Positions 1 through 7,738 of a stretch of DNA of 47,968 nucleotides are shown one piece after another. Under the pieces are notes generated by a model, which saw only the letters and a program-made list of their open reading frames with translations, did not search any database and was not told the DNA's origin. A program made the translations under genes and the position numbers. This DNA is from Streptosporangium amethystogenes (lineage in GTDB: Bacteria > Actinomycetota > Actinomycetes > Streptosporangiales > Streptosporangiaceae). Position 1 is the stretch's first letter; the number at the start of each line of letters is the position of its first letter. Location: positions 1-47,968 of the forward strand of contig NZ_JOEQ01000046.1 of NCBI RefSeq assembly GCF_000721075.1, read 5' to 3'.

Positions 1-1
1 G

Positions 2-472
2 GACAAATACACCGCGACCCGCGTACACGTCCGCGGCCACAGCGACGGCTTCCGAGCCTCCGGCGACGACATCGTCATCACCGACTCCTACGTCCACCTC
101 TGTTCCAACCCCAAAGACCACTCCGACGGCATCCAGACCTACCACACCGGAAAAGGCCTGGTCTTCGACCACAACACCGTCGACCAACGCGACGCCAAGG
201 ACGTCACCGCCCCCATCTTCCTCGTCGACAAGCAGATCGTGGACGCCTCCGTCACCGACAACCTCGTGATGGGCGGCACCTACAGCATCCAACTGAAGAA
301 CGCACGCGGAGAACTGGTCGTGCGCGACAACAAACTGGTCGACAAATCCTGGATCTACGGACCGGTCGAGGCCGACTGCAAGGCCATCGACTGGGCCGGA
401 AACTCACTGGTGACGATCGACCGGAACTACCGGATCACCTCCACCGTCGGCCCGCTGAGGTGTGACGGCTGA
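2..472 (+). CDS. Right-handed beta-helix protein, C-terminal part (5' end outside window)
   Basis: The frame is open from base 2 to a TGA at 470-472, giving the last 156 residues of a longer protein. The sequence has the short-period strand pattern of a parallel beta-helix: repeated 'D-N-x-V' and 'N-x-L-V' turns, with phrases such as SDGIQTYHTG and VFDHNTVDQRD. This resembles the right-handed beta-helix (pectate-lyase-like) fold used by secreted polysaccharide lyases and hydrolases. Catalytic residues cannot be assigned from the fragment. It lies beside the polysaccharide cluster and converges on the polymerase gene, with a shared hairpin between them. A role in trimming or remodelling extracellular glycan is inference from fold and context. 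Family assignment is moderate; substrate is unknown. Confidence 0.7.
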   Translation, partial: DKYTATRVHVRGHSDGFRASGDDIVITDSYVHLCSNPKDHSDGIQTYHTGKGLVFDHNTVDQRDAKDVTAPIFLVDKQIVDASVTDNLVMGGTYSIQLKNARGELVVRDNKLVDKSWIYGPVEADCKAIDWAGNSLVTIDRNYRITSTVGPLRCDG

Positions 473-499
473 GGCGTCTCGAAACACGCTGACAGGGGG

Positions 500-533
500 C
501 GCGGGCGGTCAGGGCACGGCCTGACCGCCCGCG
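500..533. terminator. Bidirectional hairpin terminator
   Basis: A perfect 14-base inverted repeat (500-513 CGCGGGCGGTCAGG against 520-533) with a 6-base loop sits between the convergent beta-helix and polymerase genes. The polymerase stop codon (509-511) lies inside the left arm. There is no U-tract, as is common in high-GC actinomycetes. Confidence 0.7.
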
Positions 534-1897
534 TCGCGATCCGCACCGGTCGGATCCCCGGCACCGGGGGCGCCCGAGGACGCGCCGGGTTCGCGCGGAC
601 GAGAGGCGGCCGGCTCGGTGGCGGCGCGCAGCAGCGCCCCCGCGGCACCGATCAGCAGGAACGACAGGCCGGTGGCCGTGGCGAAGGCCATCAGGTCGAA
701 GGTGGCCGCCCCGATCAGCGGGACCACCATGCAGGCGGCGAGGGTGAGACCGAGGTCGCGGGTGCCGGGATCGGTGCTCAGGTGCCGGGCCCGGAGCCCC
801 GCGTAGAACGCGCAGGCGAACATGCCGACGATCGCCCCGACGCCGATCAGGCCGGTCTCCACCGTGGACAGGATGTACTGGTTATCGAATACCTGGTGTT
901 TCGGGGCGTACCAGGTGCCCGCTCCACGTCCCAGCCACAGATGCTTGGCGATCTCGTGGGCGGCGACCTCGTAGTCGTGCGTGCGGTAGCGGATGCTGTC
1001 GTCGTTCCCGAAGTTCGCGAACAGGCCGTAGAACGTGCCGAGCAGTCCCGGAACCATGATCCTCATCAGGACCAGGAACCCGAAGACGACCCCCAGCGCC
1101 TGCAACCGCCGCCGGGCGGGCCAGCCGAGGAACAGGACGACGGCGACACCGACCAGCCCGAGCACCGCGGATCGGGAGACCGAGAACATCAGGCCCATCC
1201 CGATCAGCCCCGAGCACACCCACCAGCGCAGAGCGGGCTCGGAGCGCTCGCGGGCCTGGAATCCGTAGTGGACGGCGATCGGCAGGAGCATCGCGCACAC
1301 GACGCCGAACTCGATGGGATGGCCGGTCGTCGCCGCGACCCGCCGGAAGTCGGATCTCAGGGTGATGAATCCGTCTTCCGCGGTGTAACGGAGCCCGGGA
1401 AACTCCATGTAGCGGGTGAGGTCCAGATCGAGCAGGAACTGGCAGGCCCCGATCACCGCGATGATCGCCCCGGCCACCACGACGGTCTGGAGCACGAAGT
1501 CCAGGCGGGCGGTGCCGCGGACCCCGTCACAGACCAGGAGCGCGAGGCCGGCGTTCGCCACCAGCAGGATCAGGGCGTGATCGGCGAGGTTGAGCTCGTC
1601 GGAGGGCATGTATCCGAAAGTGGCGTAGCCGAAGGTGGCCACCATCGCGGTCAGGAAGACCAGCAGTGCGGTGCGCACCGGATTTCGGCCCTTCGCCATC
1701 CCCAGTGTGAGGGTGAGGTGCGCGCACAGGCACAGGAAGGTGGCGGCGAGGGCGACGAGGCTGGCCGGCGTGATCGACAGCGGCAGCCCCCGGAACACCA
1801 TGCGGGCCGGGACGACCAGCAGGGCCACGGCGAAGACGCAGGCCAGGGTCGCGGCGTCGGCGCGCCGTCGCGTTGGCAGGGCGGGCCGGTCCGCCAT
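509..1897 (-). CDS. O-antigen ligase/polymerase-type integral membrane protein (Wzy-like)
   Basis: The 462-residue protein is almost entirely membrane-embedded, with about 10-12 hydrophobic segments starting near residue 17. A longer non-membrane stretch around 155-200 (TGHPIEFG region) and a central SVSRSAVLGL / RYRTHDYEVAAHEIAKHLWLGRGAG section match the Wzy_C/O-antigen ligase family, which polymerises or ligates lipid-linked repeat units on the outer face of the membrane. It starts four bases after the stop of the Wzz-like gene, so the two are probably co-transcribed: polymerase plus chain-length regulator. The C-terminal tail is Ala/Gly/Pro-rich and disordered-looking. Function as the repeat-unit polymerase is inferred from fold and context. 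Confidence 0.8.
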   Translation of the reverse strand: MADRPALPTRRRADAATLACVFAVALLVVPARMVFRGLPLSITPASLVALAATFLCLCAHLTLTLGMAKGRNPVRTALLVFLTAMVATFGYATFGYMPSDELNLADHALILLVANAGLALLVCDGVRGTARLDFVLQTVVVAGAIIAVIGACQFLLDLDLTRYMEFPGLRYTAEDGFITLRSDFRRVAATTGHPIEFGVVCAMLLPIAVHYGFQARERSEPALRWWVCSGLIGMGLMFSVSRSAVLGLVGVAVVLFLGWPARRRLQALGVVFGFLVLMRIMVPGLLGTFYGLFANFGNDDSIRYRTHDYEVAAHEIAKHLWLGRGAGTWYAPKHQVFDNQYILSTVETGLIGVGAIVGMFACAFYAGLRARHLSTDPGTRDLGLTLAACMVVPLIGAATFDLMAFATATGLSFLLIGAAGALLRAATEPAASRPREPGASSGAPGAGDPTGADRDAGGQAVP

Positions 1898-1901
1898 CGG
1901 G

Positions 1902-2636
1902 TCAGTGCCTCACAGCCGGGTCGGCGGGCAGCCGGCCGTTGAGCGCCGCCGCCACCCGGGTGTGCTCCGGGGTACCGGGTGGACGCCGGAGCCGCCGCCT
2001 GTGCAGGAAGCTCTCGGCCATGAACGTGGCACACAGACTCGCCATGACGCCCACGCCCGCCGCCGCGGCGACCGCGCGCAGCTTCCGCCCTCGCTGGGCC
2101 AGCGGGGTGGTCGGCGGCACCGCCTCGTAGGTGGTGATGTAGGTCGCCGAGGGAGCCCGCACCGCCTTCTGCCGGAGATCCAGCTCCGTCTTCGCCCGTG
2201 CGATGACCCGCCGCACGATGTCCTGCGCGGCCGCCGCCGAGTGCCCCTCTCCCTCGATGAACAGGAACGGTCCAGTGGCGAGCGACTCCAGGTTGCTGCC
2301 CCCGTTGGTGACCTTGAAGGTGACCTCTCCACCGTCCCGCACGCCGATCTCCGCCGCCATCTCCGGCGTCCCCATCGCCGCGATGAGAATCGAGGCGGAG
2401 ATGCTCAGCCCGTGGTCGAAGTTGAGCATGGGGTTGGTCAGGCCGTTGGGGATGTCCGGGTTGGTCGGCAGGCTTCCGCCGGTGGTCGGCGTGGTCAGGA
2501 TGAGCACCGCGCTTGAGACGTAGGTCGTCGGGACCGTGGAGTAGAGGCCCGCGGCGGCGGCGACGGACAGCGCGAAGACCGGCAGGAAAACGTACCAGCG
2601 CCGGAACACGACGAGGACCGTCCCCCAGAAGTCCAT
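1902..2636 (-). CDS. Wzz-like chain-length determinant protein (copy 1)
   Basis: This is a 244-residue protein with an N-terminal membrane segment (about residues 14-34) and a second near the C-terminus (about 195-215), the two-helix topology of Wzz/Chain_length_determinant proteins with the middle part outside the membrane. It has no C-terminal Walker motifs or tyrosine-rich tail, so it is not fused to a BY-kinase. I chose the ATG at 2636 because AGGAAG lies just upstream; an in-frame start 17 codons earlier has no support. It is clearly paralogous to the gene at 3693-4415, sharing the MDFW start, the YVSSA segment after the first helix, the TGG-x-LPT segment and a GLTNP-x-L motif. It probably sets polymer length with the adjacent polymerase. 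Confidence 0.8.
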   Translation of the reverse strand: MDFWGTVLVVFRRWYVFLPVFALSVAAAAGLYSTVPTTYVSSAVLILTTPTTGGSLPTNPDIPNGLTNPMLNFDHGLSISASILIAAMGTPEMAAEIGVRDGGEVTFKVTNGGSNLESLATGPFLFIEGEGHSAAAAQDIVRRVIARAKTELDLRQKAVRAPSATYITTYEAVPPTTPLAQRGRKLRAVAAAAGVGVMASLCATFMAESFLHRRRLRRPPGTPEHTRVAAALNGRLPADPAVRH

Positions 2637-2827
2637 GCGCTTCCTCTCCCGAACCGGGCGACCGTGCGGCAGCCCGCCAATGGTCATCGCCCGGACCGAA
2701 GCAGGGTGTTACTCGAAACGAGCTGGAAGATATGCGGAATGCACACCGTAACGAATTAGTTAATGTGACGATACTGCTTGTGGGTGATTCGTGACCATCG
2801 ATGCCACAGGACTGGGGTTCATCGTCC
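2637..2827. promoter_or_regulatory. Divergent intergenic region between Wzz-like copy 1 and DUF6492 gene
   Basis: These 191 bases separate divergent genes and become markedly AT-rich between about 2705 and 2790, unlike the flanking coding sequence. Small inverted repeats are present: CTCG-AAA-CGAG at 2712-2722 and a TAAC/GTTA pair near 2749-2762. Promoters for both directions must lie here, but I cannot assign -35/-10 boxes with confidence. Confidence 0.4.
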
Positions 2828-3703
2828 ATGACCGAGCTGGCCGTCATCACTCCGACCTACGGGCCCGACGCGGAACTTTTCGCTGATCTGCACCGGTCGG
2901 TGCTGAAACACACCTCGGACGAGACGGTGCACCATGTGATCATCTCTCCGGTTTGTACGAGCGTTTTCGCCAAGTTCGCCGGTCCTCGTTGTCGCATCTG
3001 GACGTACAACGAGCTTCTTCCGAAATACTACATACGTCTGGCCCCTTATTCCCTGTGGGTTAATTCCCGTAGACCGTGGCCCCCGGTCAGGGGCTGGGTC
3101 ATGCAGCAGACGCTCAAGATCGCGCTCTCCGCTCGGCTCGATGTGGACGTCGTGTTGATCGCCGACTCCGACGTGGTGCTCGTCCGCCCGACGAGCCCGG
3201 CGAGCTTCACCGTCGACGGGCGGCTCTGCCTGCACCGGGAGGAGAAGGGGGTGACCCCCGACATGGAGCGGCACGTCATGTGGCACCAGGTCTCCCGCGA
3301 GTTGCTCGGTCTTCCTCCCGCCCCGCCGCCCCCGCTGACCGACTACGTGACGGCCATGAACTTCTGGGTTCCCGCCACCGTCCGGGCCATGCAGCGACGG
3401 ATGACCGAGACCACCGGCCGGCACTGGCTGGACGCGTTCAACTCCCGGCTGCACATCTCGGAGTTCATGCTCTACGGGGTTTTCGTCGACGAGGTTCTGA
3501 GCGGGACCACGGAGCCTCCGCCCTCCAACACCACCATCTGCCACAAGAACTGGCAACGGACGCCACTGGACCACGAGGGAGCCGTCGCGTTCGCCGATCG
3601 GCTCGGCCCCGAGGCGGTGGCGATGATGATCTCGGCGAAGTCCCAGACGCCGTGGGACGTACGGCAGGCGGCCATCAGGCGATGCGCCGAGATCACCGGT
3701 TGA
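2828..3703 (+). CDS. DUF6492 family glycosyltransferase-like protein
   Basis: This 291-residue soluble protein begins TELAVITPTYGPD, a GT-A nucleotide-binding start. It has a DVVLIADSDVVLVRP segment around residues 103-117 whose DSD resembles the metal-binding DXD motif. No signal peptide or membrane helix is visible. DUF6492 proteins occur in polysaccharide clusters and are thought to be glycosyltransferases; the sugar is unknown. The ATG at 2828 places the conserved start at residue 2, but an ATG at 2801 is possible and neither has a strong ribosome site. It is the only gene inserted between the two Wzz-like paralogues, and its last 11 bases overlap the end of the convergent copy-2 gene. 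Confidence 0.7.
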   Translation: MTELAVITPTYGPDAELFADLHRSVLKHTSDETVHHVIISPVCTSVFAKFAGPRCRIWTYNELLPKYYIRLAPYSLWVNSRRPWPPVRGWVMQQTLKIALSARLDVDVVLIADSDVVLVRPTSPASFTVDGRLCLHREEKGVTPDMERHVMWHQVSRELLGLPPAPPPPLTDYVTAMNFWVPATVRAMQRRMTETTGRHWLDAFNSRLHISEFMLYGVFVDEVLSGTTEPPPSNTTICHKNWQRTPLDHEGAVAFADRLGPEAVAMMISAKSQTPWDVRQAAIRRCAEITG

Positions 3704-4415
3704 CCGTCTCGGTCTCCCACACCCCGTCCGCGCGCTTCGGGTGATCGGCAGGGTCGGTGGGCCGTCCGCTCCCGCGCACCTGGATCAGGCCGTACGCGAT
3801 GGCGATACCGATCACGAACACCAGGAACAGTGCCCCGCCCGCGGCCGTCACCTTCGCCGAGAGCTTGGCCTCGGGGGTGGTGGAGGGCACCACGTCGATG
3901 ACCGAGATGAAGGTGGACCGTGGGGCCCTGAGCTCGTCCTGGCGGGTGGCCAACTCCTTCCGGACGCGTTCCTTGGCCTTGGCCACCACGTCCCGGGCGG
4001 TGGCGGCGGAGGTGCTTTCGACCTCCACGTAGACGAACGGGCCGTTCGTGCTGATGCCCAGCAGGTTCGGATTCGTACGGCCGTCGTTGATGGTGATCTT
4101 GGTGCTGCCGTCCTCCGCCACCCCCAGCTCGGCCGCGATCTCCGGGGTGTTCAGCGACAGGATCAGAATGCCCGCCGTGACCCGGAGACCGTCGCTGAAC
4201 TGCAGTAGCGGATTGGTCAGTCCGAGCGGCCTGGTGGATTCGGTCGGGAGCGTTCCACCGGTGACGGGGGTGGCCAGCACCATCGACGCGCTCGAAACGT
4301 ACGAGGTGGGCATCAGGAAGAAGACCAGAACGGCCACGACGAGCGCGGACAGGACCAGGGGAGGACCGACGGTTCCGCGTCTGACGAGACCGAATATGGC
4401 TTTCCAGAAGTCCAT
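3693..4415 (-). CDS. Wzz-like chain-length determinant protein (copy 2)
   Basis: This is a 240-residue protein with the same layout as the copy at 1902-2636: MDFWKAIF start, membrane helix at about 18-36, PTSYVSSAS and TGGTLPTES after the helix, GLTNPLLQF, a middle domain with NDGRTNPNLLGISTNGPF, and a second helix at about 193-213. No kinase domain is attached. The two copies are diverged paralogues, and together they may form a hetero-oligomeric length regulator or control two polymers; this is inference. The 3' end overlaps the DUF6492 gene by 11 bases. Confidence 0.78.
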   Translation of the reverse strand: MDFWKAIFGLVRRGTVGPPLVLSALVVAVLVFFLMPTSYVSSASMVLATPVTGGTLPTESTRPLGLTNPLLQFSDGLRVTAGILILSLNTPEIAAELGVAEDGSTKITINDGRTNPNLLGISTNGPFVYVEVESTSAATARDVVAKAKERVRKELATRQDELRAPRSTFISVIDVVPSTTPEAKLSAKVTAAGGALFLVFVIGIAIAYGLIQVRGSGRPTDPADHPKRADGVWETETVNR

Positions 4416-4642
4416 ATTTTTCCGCCCCTTGTTCGCGACGGGGCATCGCCGATCCCCGAGACAGCACGGTTACGAATCGGGAAGTACATGCTTCCCGTTA
4501 CATCGGCCGGAAACAGAATCAGGCCGTTCGGCATTTCCTCATTTGATGTTACGTCTGGCGACCATACAACGATAGACCCGTCGATAGGCCGAAAAGGGCG
4601 ACTGAGTGAGTCCGACATCGGCCCGAGATGGGAGTTGATCAG
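4416..4642. promoter_or_regulatory. Divergent promoter region, Wzz-like copy 2 / acyltransferase
   Basis: This non-coding stretch lies between divergently transcribed genes and is AT-richer than its neighbours, notably 4490-4580. It should hold promoters for both genes. No recognised operator was seen except the palindrome at its right edge, listed separately. Confidence 0.4.
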
Positions 4643-4656
4643 GTGAAATCACCTGA
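4639..4656 (+). promoter_or_regulatory. Perfect palindrome spanning acyltransferase start codon
   Basis: TCAGGTGAAATCACCTGA is two perfect 8-base arms around AA. The preferred GTG start (4643-4645) lies inside the left arm, and the ribosome site GGGAG is at 4630-4634. It could be a protein operator or an RNA hairpin limiting initiation. The palindrome is certain; the role is inference. Confidence 0.45.
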
Positions 4657-5827
4657 AAAGGACGGGCAGGATAATCCCATCGATAATCCGGAGCGACCGC
4701 CCGGGGAGCGCGGCAGGCTGGCGGGGCTGGACGGGATCCGCGGCATCGCGGCCCTGTTCGTCGTGGTGCACCACTGCTGGCTGATGTCCTTTCCCGGGTA
4801 TCCGGCCAACACCGGTCCGAGCTGGCTCGGCTGGCTGCTCTACGGACACTTCGCGGTGGTCGTGTTCATCGTCCTGTCGGGCTTCTCCCTGGCCGTCTCT
4901 CCCGCGCGTTCGGGATGGCGGCTCGGCGGCGTGCGCCGGTTCGCCCAGCGCCGTGCCTGGCGCATCCTGCCGCCCTACTGGGCCGCCCTGACGTTCAGCC
5001 TGGTGGTCGCGTGGACCCTGGTCGCCCAGCCGGGAGAGGGACCGCCCACGGCCACATCGGTGGTCGTGTACGGCCTGCTGCTCCAGGACGTCTTCGGTGC
5101 GCCCAGTCCCAACGGGGCCTTCTGGTCCATCGCCATCGAGGCCCAGCTCTACCTGGCCTTTCCGCTGCTGTTGCTGATCCTGCGCAGGGCGGGCGCGGCG
5201 GTGATGGCCGGGCTCGTCACCGCGGTCGTGGTGGCGATCGGACTGCTCGCGCCCAGCGTGCCCGCGGTGGACATGCTGATGCGGCTGACTCCCCAGTTCG
5301 CGGTGCTCTTCGCCCTGGGCGTGGTCGCCGCAGGTGTCGTCGGCGCGGGTGAACGGGCACGACGGCTGCCCTGGCACTGGCTCGCGCCGCTCGCCGCGGC
5401 CCCGGTGCTGGCGGTGATCGTCGCGCGGGGCTCGGTCTGGACGGTGGCGCACTACTTCTGGATCGACATCGCGCTCGGCCCCGCGGTGGCCCTGCTGCTC
5501 GCGGCGGTGGCCACCGGCCGGCCGGCGCTCCTGGTCCGGCTGCTGGACCTGCGCCCGATCCGGGCTCTGGGCTCCTTCTCCTACACGCTGTACCTGATCC
5601 ACGCCCCGATCGTGGTGGCCGTCCACCAGCTGGTCGTCACCCCTCGCGTGCCCGCCGGCCTTCCGGCGTTCCTGGTCGCCCTGGCGCTGGCCATACCGGT
5701 GACCCTGCTGGTGGCCCGGTTGTTCGCGGCGGTCTTCGAGCTGCCCTTCCAGCGCCATCGCAGCCGGGCCGCCCTGCTCGCGGCGGCCCGGGCCAGGCTG
5801 TCACGGGATCTCACCGCGGCCGGGTGA
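4643..5827 (+). CDS. Acyltransferase 3 family membrane protein (O-acyltransferase)
   Basis: This 394-residue protein has the acyltransferase-3 (OafA/YrhL-type) signature: GLDGIRGIAALFVVVHH near the N-terminus with the conserved HH pair, then about 10 transmembrane helices and the R-x-W-R-I-L-P-P-Y-W segment. These enzymes move acetyl or other acyl groups from cytoplasmic acyl-CoA to sugars of surface glycans across the membrane. I prefer the GTG at 4643, which has GGGAG eight bases upstream; an ATG at 4628 would add five residues. It probably decorates the polymer made by the neighbouring genes. The 3' end overlaps the convergent oxygenase gene by 17 bases. Confidence 0.85.
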   Translation: MKSPEKDGQDNPIDNPERPPGERGRLAGLDGIRGIAALFVVVHHCWLMSFPGYPANTGPSWLGWLLYGHFAVVVFIVLSGFSLAVSPARSGWRLGGVRRFAQRRAWRILPPYWAALTFSLVVAWTLVAQPGEGPPTATSVVVYGLLLQDVFGAPSPNGAFWSIAIEAQLYLAFPLLLLILRRAGAAVMAGLVTAVVVAIGLLAPSVPAVDMLMRLTPQFAVLFALGVVAAGVVGAGERARRLPWHWLAPLAAAPVLAVIVARGSVWTVAHYFWIDIALGPAVALLLAAVATGRPALLVRLLDLRPIRALGSFSYTLYLIHAPIVVAVHQLVVTPRVPAGLPAFLVALALAIPVTLLVARLFAAVFELPFQRHRSRAALLAAARARLSRDLTAAG

Positions 5828-6707
5828 GTGCCTCGGCCTCGTACTCCAGCGCCAGCTCCTCCGGCATCGGATCGAGGTCCGCACAGCGTACGAAGTCACG
5901 CAGGGTGGTTCCGGTGCACGCGGCGTCCACGTTCACCGCGCCCCGGCGCGCACGCACGTCGTCGATGTTCACCGACCGGAAGTCGATGCTGAAGCGGGTC
6001 CGGCCCGAGGTGTTGGGGACCGTGGAGTGCAGTTGGGCACCGGAGAAGAGCAGCACTCCACCGGGCTCGGGCACCACCCGCACCTGCGGGTCGAGCTCGA
6101 TCGGCTCCTCGGGCCTGGGCTGCTCCCTGCTGTCGGTGCGCACGTGCTGGGCCGCGGTGAGCCTGCTGGTCCGGTTCCACTCGGCGTAGTCGTACCGGGC
6201 ACTGCCGTTGCGCACCGGGTGGTCGAAGTATCGGGGGTGGAAGGCCATCACGTTCTCCGGCACCACCGGGTAGATCGGGATCCACCAGTTGAGCTGGTTG
6301 AACGGCGCGGAGTACCAGCAGTCGCGATGGGGGTGGAAGGCGTAGGAGATGCCGGAGGTGAGGTAGTCGTCAGAGGTGGAGGTCCGCAGCCGGGGGACGT
6401 CGAAGTAGGTCCGGTCGAGCGGGCAGCCGAGTTCCTCAAGGACGGCTGGCAGCAGCTTCTTGCACTCGGCATGGTGGATGAACCGCGGCTTGAGATCGGC
6501 GAGCAGGGCGGCGAACTCCTCGACCGGCAGGTCGAACTGAGCGGTCTCGGGATCACGGCCCCCGAACGCCTCGGCGATCAGCTCGCGGGCGAGGTCGACG
6601 AGCCGGCCGGAGGAGGGCGTCGCGGAGTAGACGAACACCTCACCCCCGTAGAGCAGGCCCCTGCGGGTCTCGTCGTCCACGACGCTGTTGGAGAAGACGG
6701 TGGTCAT
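5811..6707 (-). CDS. Phytanoyl-CoA dioxygenase-like 2-oxoglutarate/Fe(II) oxygenase
   Basis: This 298-residue soluble protein shows the facial-triad pattern: H127-R-D129 in YAFHPHRDCWYS, a distal His at 227 in AQLHSTVPN, and Arg residues at 236/238 suited to 2-oxoglutarate binding. A PEPGGVLLFSG strand precedes the distal His, as in phytanoyl-CoA dioxygenase-like enzymes. The ATG at 6707 is preferred because GGGAGA lies ten bases upstream; a start at 6725 is possible. It is the last gene of the long leftward operon, 57 bases after the glycosyltransferase gene. It may hydroxylate or oxidise a sugar, acyl group or lipid carrier intermediate. The chemistry is well supported; the substrate is unknown. 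Confidence 0.72.
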   Translation of the reverse strand: MTTVFSNSVVDDETRRGLLYGGEVFVYSATPSSGRLVDLARELIAEAFGGRDPETAQFDLPVEEFAALLADLKPRFIHHAECKKLLPAVLEELGCPLDRTYFDVPRLRTSTSDDYLTSGISYAFHPHRDCWYSAPFNQLNWWIPIYPVVPENVMAFHPRYFDHPVRNGSARYDYAEWNRTSRLTAAQHVRTDSREQPRPEEPIELDPQVRVVPEPGGVLLFSGAQLHSTVPNTSGRTRFSIDFRSVNIDDVRARRGAVNVDAACTGTTLRDFVRCADLDPMPEELALEYEAEALTRPR

Positions 6708-6764
6708 TGGCGAGCGGTCTCCCATCTGTACGGTGTCGATCCTGAGCGGTGTCCTTCGAGGCGG

Positions 6765-7679
6765 TCAGCTTCCCGCCGAGGGGCGCCCCGGGGTACGGCC
6801 GACGAGATCGCCTGCCAGCCGCACGAGCTTGCGACCGCGGTGGGACACGGTCCGCCGCTGGCGGCGCGCGTACATCCGGTGCGCGGCGGTGCGGGCGCGG
6901 CGGCGCTGGTCCGCGGTGAGGTCGCCCTCGCGCAGCAGGCGCAGGAGTTCCAGATACTGCAGGGTCGAGGAGAAGTACGCCTGCCAGCCGGGCACGCCCA
7001 GGCGCCGGCCGACCAGACCGATGCGTTCCGGCCGCCAGTTGCGGTGGGCGAGCACCTCGGGGACGTGACCCCACGGTCCGGCCAGCGCGAGCTTCGCGGC
7101 GAACACCTCGTCCTCACGGAGCATGTTGCGCCGGGGGATGTCCACCACGGGAACACGCCGCATCAGGCCGTACAGCGGGTCGATCAGCAGATGGCTCTCG
7201 TTGAGCATCCGCAGCATCTCGCCGAAGCGCTCGACCGGATCGTCGGAACGCAGTCCCGTGCCGTCGTAGGAGGCACTCGCGGTCACCCCGTCGGGGCCGG
7301 TGTAGGCCACCCCCGTGGTGACCAGGACGAGCCGTTCGTCCTCGGCGAAGGCCCGCAGGGAGCGGGACAGACAGCCGGGATCCAGCCGGTCGTCGTCACC
7401 GACCCAGCGGAAGAACGTCCCCCGGGCGAGCCGGCCCACCCGGATGAAGTTGTTGAGCAGCCCGATGTTCTCCGGGTTCCGGTGGTAGGTGATCCGGCTG
7501 TCGGACGCCGCCAGGTCGCGACAGTACTCCTCGGTCTCGTCCGTGGAGGCGTTGTCGGAGATCACCAGCTGGATGTTCTCGTGGTCCTGCGCCAGCACCG
7601 ACCGGACCACGCCCCCGAGCCTCGCGGCACCGTTGCGCACCGGCAGTCCGACGGACACCAGCGTGTCGGTTCCCACCAT
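6765..7679 (-). CDS. Family 2 glycosyltransferase
   Basis: This 304-residue GT-A enzyme opens with LVSVGLPVRNGAARL, has the nucleotide-binding SDNASTDET segment at about 41-49, and the acidic metal site GDDDRLD at 94-100. It has no membrane helices, so it is cytoplasmic or peripheral. It should add one sugar to the lipid-linked repeat unit begun by the 16450-17904 transferase and flipped by the product of the gene just upstream. It is the only clear classical glycosyltransferase in the operon. The C-terminal 60 residues are Arg-rich, suggesting membrane or nucleic-acid-like charge contacts. Confidence 0.88.
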   Translation of the reverse strand: MVGTDTLVSVGLPVRNGAARLGGVVRSVLAQDHENIQLVISDNASTDETEEYCRDLAASDSRITYHRNPENIGLLNNFIRVGRLARGTFFRWVGDDDRLDPGCLSRSLRAFAEDERLVLVTTGVAYTGPDGVTASASYDGTGLRSDDPVERFGEMLRMLNESHLLIDPLYGLMRRVPVVDIPRRNMLREDEVFAAKLALAGPWGHVPEVLAHRNWRPERIGLVGRRLGVPGWQAYFSSTLQYLELLRLLREGDLTADQRRRARTAAHRMYARRQRRTVSHRGRKLVRLAGDLVGRTPGRPSAGS

Positions 7680-7712
7680 TTTGCTTCCTTTGTGTCTGGG
7701 TCGGTTCTCTCA

Positions 7713-7738
7713 TCGACATCAGCGAGTCGATATCAGCG
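7713..7738. repeat. Short direct repeat at flippase stop codon
   Basis: TCGACATCAGCG (7713-7724) and TCGATATCAGCG (7727-7738) match at 11 of 12 bases with a 14-base period. The second copy overlaps the flippase stop. It is probably a minor slippage duplication. Confidence 0.5.

Noticed and set aside
4649..5758. Long open frame on the minus strand opposite the acyltransferase
   Set aside because: It is Arg/Gln/His/Asp-rich low-complexity translation, an antisense shadow of a strong membrane-protein gene in high-GC DNA.
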